Positions 57,845-64,000 of a stretch of 64,000 nucleotides of DNA are shown here, piece by piece. Numbering within the stretch: the first letter of the stretch is position 1; each line of letters starts with the position of its first letter. Source of the stretch: Methylomarinovum tepidoasis (lineage in GTDB: Bacteria; Pseudomonadota; Gammaproteobacteria; Methylococcales; Methylothermaceae); assembly GCF_030294985.1 (NCBI RefSeq), contig NZ_AP024718.1, positions 124,001 through 188,000 of the forward strand, read 5' to 3'. The notes under the pieces are model-generated. The model did no database searches. It was not told the DNA's origin and saw only the letters and a list, made by a program, of their open reading frames with translations. Made by a program: the position numbers and the translations under genes.

Positions 57845-59208
57845 AGCTCGACCGCCATCTCCACCAGCAAATCCGCCTGCAGAACTGGCTGTTCACTATT
57901 TTGTTCCTGGTGCTGATCGGCCTGCTGGGCTGGCTGTCGCAGCATTACGCGACCGCGTGGGACTGGACCGCCAGCGGCCGCCACACCCTGTCCGAGGCCA
58001 GCCGCAAGGTGCTCGACACTCTGAAGGGGCCGGTGACCATCACCGCCTACGCCCGGGAGGAGAACCAGGAGGTGCGTGAGCGCATCCGCGACCTGGTCAC
58101 CCCCTACCAGCGCCGCAAGCCGGATCTGACTCTGGTGTTCGTCAATCCGGACCTTCATCCCGACAAGGTGCGGGAGCTGGGCATCACCATGGACGGTGAG
58201 CTGGTGATCGAATACCAAGGGCGCCAGGAAAAACTCACCGATCTCAGCGAAGCCGGCCTCACCAACGCCCTGCTGCGCCTGGCCAGCAGCGAGCAGCGCA
58301 CCCTGGTGTTCGTCACCGGCCACGGCGAGCGCGATCCCCTCGGGGACGCCAACTTCGACCTGGGCCAGTTCGGCCACGCCCTGCAGCAGCGCGGCTTCAA
58401 GATCGAAACCTGGAATCCGGTCCAGCATCCCAAGCTGCCGGAGGGCGTCACCGCCCTGGTCATCGCCAGCCCCCAGACCGCCTACCTGCCCGGCGAGGTG
58501 AAGCTGCTGCGCGATTACCTGGAGAAAGGCGGCAACCTCTGGTGGCTGCTGGAACCCGGCGACCTCAAGGGGCTCGAACCCCTCGCCGAACAACTGGGGA
58601 TCGAGCCCCTGCCCGGCACCATCGTCGATCCCAGCGGCCAGATCCTGGGCATCGCCGATCCCACCTTCGTGCTGGTGGCGCAGTATCCGCCGCATCCGAT
58701 CACCCGCAACCTGCGCAACCTCAGCCTGTTCCCGGGGGCGCGGGCGCTGGAGAGCGGCGGCGAATCCGCGTTCCACCCCACCCCCTTCCTCGAAACGCTG
58801 CCGCGCACCTGGACCGAGACCGGCCCCCTGGAAGGAGAGATCCGCTTCGATCCCGACCAGGGCGAGCGCGAGGGCCCCCTGACCCTGGGCCTGACCCTGA
58901 CCCGTGAATTCCAGCGTGAGGGCGAGAAGGAACCGGTGCGCCAGCGCATCGTGGTCGTCGGCGACGGGGACTTTCTCACCAACACCTATCTGGGCAACGG
59001 CGCCAACCAGGACCTGGGGCTGAACACGGTCCAATGGCTGACCCATCAGGACCGTTTCATCGACATCCCCGCCCACACCGCCCCGGACACCCAACTGAAC
59101 CTCTCGCCCCTGGCGCTGACCCTGATCGCCTTCGGCTTCCTGCTTCTGCTGCCGGTAGGGCTGCTGGCCTGCGGCGGCATTCTCTGGTGGCGGCGCAGGA
59201 GGGCCTGA
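57841..59208 (+). CDS. Gliding-type ABC auxiliary protein (GldG-like)
   Basis: 455 residues. An N-terminal membrane helix (about 16-38), a large periplasmic DUF-type domain (PVTITAYAREENQEVRERIR; LVFVTGHGERDP) and a C-terminal helix before a basic tail (WWRRRRA). This is the ABC_transp_aux family paired with GldF. Probably senses or passes substrate at the periplasmic face. Overlaps both neighbours. Confidence 0.88.
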   Translation: MKLDRHLHQQIRLQNWLFTILFLVLIGLLGWLSQHYATAWDWTASGRHTLSEASRKVLDTLKGPVTITAYAREENQEVRERIRDLVTPYQRRKPDLTLVFVNPDLHPDKVRELGITMDGELVIEYQGRQEKLTDLSEAGLTNALLRLASSEQRTLVFVTGHGERDPLGDANFDLGQFGHALQQRGFKIETWNPVQHPKLPEGVTALVIASPQTAYLPGEVKLLRDYLEKGGNLWWLLEPGDLKGLEPLAEQLGIEPLPGTIVDPSGQILGIADPTFVLVAQYPPHPITRNLRNLSLFPGARALESGGESAFHPTPFLETLPRTWTETGPLEGEIRFDPDQGEREGPLTLGLTLTREFQREGEKEPVRQRIVVVGDGDFLTNTYLGNGANQDLGLNTVQWLTHQDRFIDIPAHTAPDTQLNLSPLALTLIAFGFLLLLPVGLLACGGILWWRRRRA

Positions 59209-60053
59209 TGCGCCACGGCTGGCTCACCATCGCGGCACTGTTCCTGCTCGTCGCCGGGCTCGGCGGCTGGGTGTGGTGGCTGCAACACCAACCGCAGGAG
59301 AAGAGCAAACCGGCGCTGGCCGACATCGATCCTGAAACCGTCCGCCACATCACCGTCCGCCACAGGGAGACGGAAATCGTATTCGAACGCAGCGACGGCG
59401 GCTGGCGGATGCGCCAACCCTACGAAGCCCGGGTCGACAGCTACCGTATCGAGCAGGTGCTGGCGCTGCCCAAGACCGAAAGCCAGGCCAGCTACCCGGT
59501 CAGCGGGGATGGTTTGCGCAAGTTCGGCCTCGAGCCCCCGCGGGCGGAAGTGGTGCTGGAGAAGGTGCCTTTCCGCTTCGGCAATCAGAATCCCATCGAC
59601 TTTCGCCGCTACGTCCAGACCGCCGACGGCCGGGTCCATCTGATCGAAGACACCCTGTTCCATCTGCTGACCTCCCCCCCCACCGACTGGATCGACACCC
59701 GCCTGCTGCCCGAAGGCGAACTGCAGGAACTCGTGCTGCCCGGCTGGCACCTGTCCCGGACCAAGACGGGCGGCTGGCGCGCCGAACCGGAACTGGCCCC
59801 GGAGCGCCTGCAGCACTGGATCGATGAATGGCGGCTGGCCCGCGCCATCCAGATCACCCCCTTCGAAGGCCCGGTGCCCGCAGACAAAGCGGAAATCCGG
59901 ATCCGGTCGGTGGGCCGGGAGATCCGCTTCCTGGTGCTGCAACGGGAGCCGGAGCTGATTCTGCTGCACCCGGAGCGGAAGCTGCGTTACCACTTCTACG
60001 GCCGGATCGGCCACCGGCTGCTGCAACCGCCGGAACCGGCATCCAAGGACTGA
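59208..60053 (+). CDS. DUF4340-like membrane-anchored protein
   Basis: 281 residues. One N-terminal membrane helix (about 5-24) is followed by a periplasmic beta-rich domain with ITVRHRETEIVFERSDGGWR and WIDTRLLPEGELQEL. DUF4340 proteins regularly follow gldG-like genes, as here, sharing one base with the previous stop. Function unknown; likely part of the same complex. Confidence 0.82.
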   Translation: MRHGWLTIAALFLLVAGLGGWVWWLQHQPQEKSKPALADIDPETVRHITVRHRETEIVFERSDGGWRMRQPYEARVDSYRIEQVLALPKTESQASYPVSGDGLRKFGLEPPRAEVVLEKVPFRFGNQNPIDFRRYVQTADGRVHLIEDTLFHLLTSPPTDWIDTRLLPEGELQELVLPGWHLSRTKTGGWRAEPELAPERLQHWIDEWRLARAIQITPFEGPVPADKAEIRIRSVGREIRFLVLQREPELILLHPERKLRYHFYGRIGHRLLQPPEPASKD

Positions 60054-60865
60054 TGCCGGAACTGCCGGAGGTCGAAACCACTCGGCGTGGTCTCGAGCCT
60101 CACCTGTGCGGGCGTCGCATCGTTTCCGCCCAGGTGCGCCAGCCGCGGCTGCGCTGGCCGGTTCCGGAAGATCTGGCCGGGCAGGTCTGCGGCCGGACCG
60201 TCCGGGCGCTGAAGCGGCGGGGCAAATACCTGCTGTTGCAGCTGGAAACCGGTCACCTGATCGTTCATCTGGGCATGTCCGGCAGCCTGCGCCTGACCGA
60301 CACATCCACCTTCGGCAGACACGATCACGTCATTTTCACCCTGGACGATGACCGCCGTTTGGTGCTGCGCGATCCGCGCCGCTTCGGCGCGGTGCTGTGG
60401 TGGCCGGGCCCGGTTGAAGCGTACCCGCTGCTTCGGGATCTGGGGCCGGAACCGCTGGGTGCGGACTTCGACGGCGCCTGGCTTTATCGCCGTTCCCGCG
60501 GCAGCCGGCGCGCGGTCAAGCAATTCCTCATGGACCAGCACGTCGTGGTGGGGATCGGCAACATCTACGCCAACGAGGCGCTGTTCGCTGCCGGCATCGA
60601 CCCCCGCCGCCCGGCCGGCCGCATCGGCCGCCGGCGTTACGACCGTCTCGCCGCGGCGGTCAAGGCGGTCCTGGAACGGGCCATCGACCAGGGAGGGACG
60701 ACCCTGCGGGATTTCGTCAACGACAAAGGCCAGCCGGGTTACTTCCAGCTGGCCTTGCAGGTATACGGGCGCGAGGGGCAATCCTGTCCCTGTTGTCACA
60801 CGCCCATCGAGCGCATCACGCTGGGGCAGCGGGCCACGTATCTGTGCCCGCGCTGCCAGCGCTAG
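60053..60865 (+). CDS. mutM: Formamidopyrimidine-DNA glycosylase
   Basis: 270 residues. PELPEVETTRRGLEPHL gives the catalytic Pro/Glu, GIGNIYANEALF the helix-two-turn-helix and the C-terminal CPCCHTPIERITLGQRATY segment plus CPRC the zinc finger. It excises oxidised purines. The stop overlaps by 4 bases the end of the convergent secreted-protein gene. Confidence 0.97.
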   Translation: MPELPEVETTRRGLEPHLCGRRIVSAQVRQPRLRWPVPEDLAGQVCGRTVRALKRRGKYLLLQLETGHLIVHLGMSGSLRLTDTSTFGRHDHVIFTLDDDRRLVLRDPRRFGAVLWWPGPVEAYPLLRDLGPEPLGADFDGAWLYRRSRGSRRAVKQFLMDQHVVVGIGNIYANEALFAAGIDPRRPAGRIGRRRYDRLAAAVKAVLERAIDQGGTTLRDFVNDKGQPGYFQLALQVYGREGQSCPCCHTPIERITLGQRATYLCPRCQR

Positions 60866-61698
60866 AGGTTCAGCTCCTCCTCCAAATCGAGCGGTTCCTC
60901 CCCGGACGGCGCCGTCTCCTTGGAGGACCCGACGCCCGGCACTTCGATGCCCTCCTCCATTTCTTCCAGCTTGTCCTCAAAGCGGGAGCCGGTATCGATG
61001 CTGACCGAGGCCCGCGGGGACAGGGTCAGCTTCTGGCCCACGGCGGCGAACTGAAAACTCAGTTTGGCCTTGAGGGTCCGGGGACCGGCGATCAGATACC
61101 GTTTCTTGGCCTTGTTGTCGAACAGGGCCGAATCCATCGCTTCTCCCACGGTGTACTCGAAAGGCCCGGCGATCGTATCCTCACCGCCACCCTGGATGAA
61201 CAGCCCCTCGTAACGAAGCCGGCTGCCGGTGGCCACACCGACCCCGTCGGCAGTGGCGAAGAAACCGCCGATCTTGGCCCGCGCCATGACCCGCCCGTTG
61301 GGTCCCGGGGGGAAGGTGTGCTGAAATTCGATCACCACTTCCGGCTGCAGGGAAACCGGTTTTTGCGCCTCGTCACCGGTTTCGGCAAGCGGTCGGGTTT
61401 CGGCTTCTTCCACCGGAGAAACCGCCGCTGTGGCCTCCGGTTGCGCCAAAGCCACGAAAGTCACGTTGTGGATGCTGAGAATGTCTCGCTTGGCATCGCT
61501 GTAGCAGACCTGCGGCACTTTGCCTACTTCGCTGGCTTCGATCCTGACACCGGGATACTCACCGGCGATTTCGATGCAGGTCTGACTGTCTTCCTCCGGC
61601 ACCAGACGCTGCCCTTGAATCACCACTTCAAAGCCGTTCCCGGCCAGGCTCCAGCCCAATACCAGCAGCGCCCCCGTACGGGCGACGAATCTCGACAT
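60862..61698 (-). CDS. Secreted protein of unknown function
   Basis: 278 residues with a signal peptide (about 1-22). Mature protein beta-rich in the middle (GGFFATADGVGVATGS, RLRYEGLFIQGGGEDT), with a Pro/Glu-rich linker near residue 100 and a very acidic C-terminal tail (DKLEEMEEGIEV, EEPLDLEEELNL). Two Cys lie near the N-terminus. I do not recognise the family. Convergent with mutM; upstream is the terminator of the SQR gene. Confidence 0.65.
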   Translation of the reverse strand: MSRFVARTGALLVLGWSLAGNGFEVVIQGQRLVPEEDSQTCIEIAGEYPGVRIEASEVGKVPQVCYSDAKRDILSIHNVTFVALAQPEATAAVSPVEEAETRPLAETGDEAQKPVSLQPEVVIEFQHTFPPGPNGRVMARAKIGGFFATADGVGVATGSRLRYEGLFIQGGGEDTIAGPFEYTVGEAMDSALFDNKAKKRYLIAGPRTLKAKLSFQFAAVGQKLTLSPRASVSIDTGSRFEDKLEEMEEGIEVPGVGSSKETAPSGEEPLDLEEELNL

Positions 61699-61775
61699 AG
61701 CGACAATCCCCCAACTTTATTCGTTAGTCCGTTCGAAAACTATAGCCGATGCCGCCTGGATCCGCACCCCCAAAC

Positions 61776-61805
61776 GCAGATGCCGGGCATGATCCCGGCA
61801 TCTGC
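61776..61805 (-). terminator. Terminator hairpin after the SQR gene
   Basis: A perfect 12-bp stem (61776-61787 with 61794-61805) with a 6-base loop lies 21 bases past the SQR stop. On the minus strand it is followed by a short GTTT, so the U-tract is weak. It also precedes the start of the unknown secreted protein gene. Confidence 0.65.
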
Positions 61806-61825
61806 AATCCCCTTTATGAGATTTC

Positions 61826-63040
61826 TCAGGCCAAGGGCCACATCGGCGTGTCGCCACCCTTGAGGAGCACGTTCCAGTAGTACCAGGGCAGGAAGTACTT
61901 TTTGAACCAGTACATGCTGCGGCGTTCCTTGCTCTGGTCGATGGGGAAGGTCTCCTTGGGCTTGAGGTTGTAGTCGAACTCCGCCAGCACCAGCTTGCCG
62001 TAACCGGTGATCAGGGGGCAGGAGGCATACCCGTCGTAGGCGGCGATGCCCTGCCCGCCTTCGAGATCGGTGACCAGATTGCTGACCACCACGTAGGTCT
62101 GGCTGCGGGCGGCGGCGGCGGTCTTGGAGTTGGGGGTGTTGGTGCAGTCGCCCAAGCCGTAGACGTTGGCGTATTTGACATGGCGCAAGGTGTGCTTGTC
62201 CACGTCGACCCAGCCACCTTCGCCTGCCAGGGGCGAGTCCTTCAGGAAGGCCGGCGCCCGCATCGGCGGGGTGACGTGGAGAAAATCGAAAGCGTGGGTC
62301 TGGCGGTCGCCGCTGGCCACGTGCTCGAAGGTCGCTTCCTTCTTCTCCGGATCGACGGCCACCAGATGGTGCTGGAAGTGGGTTTCGATCGCCTTGCGCT
62401 TCAGCACCTCGTTCAAGGTCTTGGAATAACGCTTGACCGGGAAAATGCCGGGGGCGGCGGCGAAGAACATCAACTTGGTCTTGCCGCGCACGTTGCGTTT
62501 GCGCCAGGCGTCGTCGGCCAGATAGGTGATCTTCTGCGCCGCACCGGGACATTTGAAGGGCGGCTTCGGCTGGGTGAAGATGGCCGTCCCGCCGCCAAAG
62601 CCCTTGATCGCCTCCCACACCCGCGGCGCCAGGTCGAAGTCGTAGATGGACTGGGCGACGTTGGCATTGAGGGCCTCCTGCAGGCCGGGAACCGCATCCC
62701 AGGCGATCTCGATGCCCGCGGCGATCACCAGGTATTCGTATCCGACCGTCTTGCCCGTGGCGGTGGTCAGACGGTTGTTGTCCGGATCGAAGCTCGACAC
62801 CGCCTCCTGGATCCAGACCACCCCCTCGGGCACGACTTCCTTCATCGGCCGCCAAGTGGCCTTGGGTTTCATCTCCCCGGCACCGACCAAGGTCCAGCCG
62901 GGCTGGTAGTAATGCACGTCCTTGGGCTCGAGGACGGCCACGTCCAGGGTTTCGTCGTATTTCTTCAGATGGGATGCGACCGCCAGCCCGGCGGTGCCGC
63001 CGCCGACGATGACGATCTGATGGGAAAGGGTATCCGCCAT
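61826..63040 (-). CDS. sqr: Sulfide:quinone oxidoreductase (type II, SQOR-like)
   Basis: 404 residues. The FAD-binding start HQIVIVGGGTAGLAVASHL, the redox Cys164 in PPFKCPGAAQK and Cys341 in YASCPLITGYG, and YGLGDCTNTPNSKTAAA match the human SQOR/bacterial type II group. C-terminal amphipathic residues (FKKYFLPWYYWNVLL) would dock it to the membrane. It oxidises sulfide to sulfane sulfur with quinone as acceptor. No persulfide dioxygenase or rhodanese lies within the window. It follows regBA on the same strand. Confidence 0.9.
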   Translation of the reverse strand: MADTLSHQIVIVGGGTAGLAVASHLKKYDETLDVAVLEPKDVHYYQPGWTLVGAGEMKPKATWRPMKEVVPEGVVWIQEAVSSFDPDNNRLTTATGKTVGYEYLVIAAGIEIAWDAVPGLQEALNANVAQSIYDFDLAPRVWEAIKGFGGGTAIFTQPKPPFKCPGAAQKITYLADDAWRKRNVRGKTKLMFFAAAPGIFPVKRYSKTLNEVLKRKAIETHFQHHLVAVDPEKKEATFEHVASGDRQTHAFDFLHVTPPMRAPAFLKDSPLAGEGGWVDVDKHTLRHVKYANVYGLGDCTNTPNSKTAAAARSQTYVVVSNLVTDLEGGQGIAAYDGYASCPLITGYGKLVLAEFDYNLKPKETFPIDQSKERRSMYWFKKYFLPWYYWNVLLKGGDTPMWPLA

Positions 63041-63094
63041 ATTTTCAAGCCTCCAGATTCTTGTTTTCGATACCGAAGCAATCGGCCGTATTAT

Positions 63095-63119
63095 CTATGC
63101 TTTTACGCTATCTGCATAG
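63095..63119 (-). promoter_or_regulatory. Palindrome in the SQR upstream region, possible operator
   Basis: CTATGC (63095-63100) and GCATAG (63114-63119) form an inverted repeat with a 13-base spacer, about 55-80 bases before the SQR start. The region is A/T-rich and contains GATAAT-like -10 candidates but no clear -35. The binding protein is unknown; RegA or a sulfide-responsive regulator are candidates. Confidence 0.35.
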
Positions 63120-63164
63120 AACGATAAGCGATCAAAAACGACGCCGCTTATTCCGCTCCCATGG

Positions 63165-63701
63165 TCATTCCCGCACCGGACGCTTGTCAAGCTTGCGTTG
63201 TAGGGTGCGGCGGTGCATCCCCAGAGCGCGGGCGGCGGCGGAAATGTTGCCGCCGTGTTCCATCAGCACCTTCTGCAGATATTCCCACTCCATGCGTTTG
63301 ACCGACAGCGGCTTTTCCTTGATCTCCACACTGGGATCGCCGGATTCCTTGTACAGCGCAGCGACGATCTCGTCGGCATCCGCCGGCTTGGTCAGGTAAT
63401 GGACGGCACCCAGCTTGATGGCCTCCACCGCAGTGGCGATGCTGGCGTAGCCGGTAAGCATGACGATCCGGGTGTTGATGTCCAGCGCCTTGAGCTTCTG
63501 CACCAGGACCAGGCCGGAATCGTGGCCGATACGCAGGTCGATGACGGCGTATTCCGGCGTCAGGCGGGTCGCCTGGGCCAGCCCCTCCTCCAGGGTGCGG
63601 GCAACGATCACCTGGAAGCCGCGCTTGCCCAGGGCCCGTTCCAGCACCTCGCAGAACACCTCGTCGTCATCCACGAGCAACAGTCGCGGCAGGTCAGTCA
63701 T
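63165..63701 (-). CDS. regA: Two-component response regulator, RegA/ActR/PrrA family
   Basis: 178 residues. Receiver domain with acidic pocket LLVDDDEVF (Asp11, Asp12), phospho-site Asp55 in YAVIDLRIGHDSG and Lys in YLTKPADADE. A Fis-type helix-turn-helix follows (GGNISAAARALGMHRRTLQ). RegA types control redox- and respiration-linked genes. The start overlaps the end of the sensor kinase gene by 8 bases. SQR lies 124 bases downstream. Confidence 0.93.
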   Translation of the reverse strand: MTDLPRLLLVDDDEVFCEVLERALGKRGFQVIVARTLEEGLAQATRLTPEYAVIDLRIGHDSGLVLVQKLKALDINTRIVMLTGYASIATAVEAIKLGAVHYLTKPADADEIVAALYKESGDPSVEIKEKPLSVKRMEWEYLQKVLMEHGGNISAAARALGMHRRTLQRKLDKRPVRE

Positions 63702-64000
63702 GGGAATCCTCCTCGACCGGCGTCAACAAAGGCAGGCGGATCCGGGTGCAGGTGCCCTGATCCGGCATGGGTTCCATCAGGATCTCGCCACCGAGGCGCT
63801 CGACCGTGGCATAGGCCAAAAACAGCCCGACCCCCAGACCGCGTTTCTTCGAGGCCACCGGCCGCCGCCCCAGCACCTCCCGCAGATCGGGGGTGATACC
63901 GGGGCCGCGGTCGATGATCGCCAAATCGAGCCAGGCGTGGTTCCAACGGGCCTGCAGCAGCACCGGCTCGGTCGAAACCTCGGCGGCGTTGTTGAGGATG
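63694..64000 (-). CDS. regB: Sensor histidine kinase, RegB/PrrB type (partial, C-terminal end)
   Basis: Only the last 101 or so residues are in the window; the frame runs off the right edge. ILNNAAE is the N box of the HATPase domain, IIDRGPGITPDL the G1 box and KRGLGVGLFLAYATVERLGG the G2 region, ending near LLTPVEEDS. RegB kinases sense quinone redox state and phosphorylate RegA, encoded next. Confidence 0.9.
   Translation of the reverse strand, partial: ILNNAAEVSTEPVLLQARWNHAWLDLAIIDRGPGITPDLREVLGRRPVASKKRGLGVGLFLAYATVERLGGEILMEPMPDQGTCTRIRLPLLTPVEEDSHD

Noticed and set aside
57823-59094. 423-codon minus-strand frame opposite the GldG-like gene
   Set aside because: Antisense shadow in GC-rich sequence; no motifs.

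Overview
This is a high-GC gammaproteobacterial chromosome segment. The block maf / yceD-rpmF-plsX-fabHDG-acpP-fabF-pabC-mltG-tmk-holB-pilZ-tatD and the block smr / uppP-truD-ispF-ispD-ftsB-eno-kdsA-pyrG follow typical gammaproteobacterial gene order. A type II sulfide:quinone oxidoreductase, a RegB/RegA pair and a PEP-CTERM protein suggest an environmental lineage such as a methanotroph or sulfur oxidiser. That placement is inference; no diagnostic metabolic gene is present. I saw no rRNA, tRNA or CRISPR array.

Layout. (1) 1-2.1 kb: a small secreted protein and murJ. (2) 2.3-14.4 kb, plus strand: an exopolysaccharide assembly operon (outer-membrane barrel, Wza-like export protein, Wzc-like tyrosine kinase, PHP phosphatase) running into an MsbA-type ABC exporter, a lasso-B2-type transglutaminase-like protein and two tandem O-antigen-ligase-like genes. 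The first ligase gene is cut by an IS481-family element with intact ends and a 6-bp target duplication. (3) 14.5-18.7 kb: a zincin metalloprotease, a PqqD-like RiPP recognition protein and an HprK-related kinase on the plus strand. Facing them on the minus strand are a PEP-CTERM protein gene, a 57-codon peptide gene too short for routine ORF calling, and a nucleotidyltransferase gene. (4) 18.8-36.2 kb: a mostly minus-strand polysaccharide cluster with WcaJ-type priming transferase, flippase, polymerase, four GT4 glycosyltransferases, two intact sulfotransferases and one remnant, a clan GH-A-like hydrolase, a heparinase II/III-like protein, a GDP-mannose dehydrogenase and a WecG/TagA remnant. 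(5) 36.2-55.4 kb: housekeeping genes. (6) 55.5-60.9 kb: hflD, a GldA/F/G-like ABC system, a DUF4340-like protein and mutM. (7) 60.9-64 kb: an unknown secreted protein, SQR, RegA and the end of RegB.

Main discovery. The short gene at 16511-16684 (minus) encodes a peptide whose N-terminal half fits the lasso-peptide leader pattern YxxPxLxxxGx5Tx exactly. A PqqD/RRE protein, an HprK-like kinase, a B2 transglutaminase-like protein, an ABC exporter and a nucleotidyltransferase all lie within 11 kb. The presumed core is Gly/Pro-rich and has no Asp/Glu at ring positions 7-9. No asparagine-synthetase-like lasso cyclase is in the window. The peptide is therefore probably a non-canonical RiPP with a lasso-type leader, embedded in an exopolysaccharide/PEP-CTERM locus. 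Two sigma-54 (-24/-12) promoter candidates precede the metalloprotease-PqqD-HprK operon and the PEP-CTERM-peptide operon, suggesting shared RpoN control.
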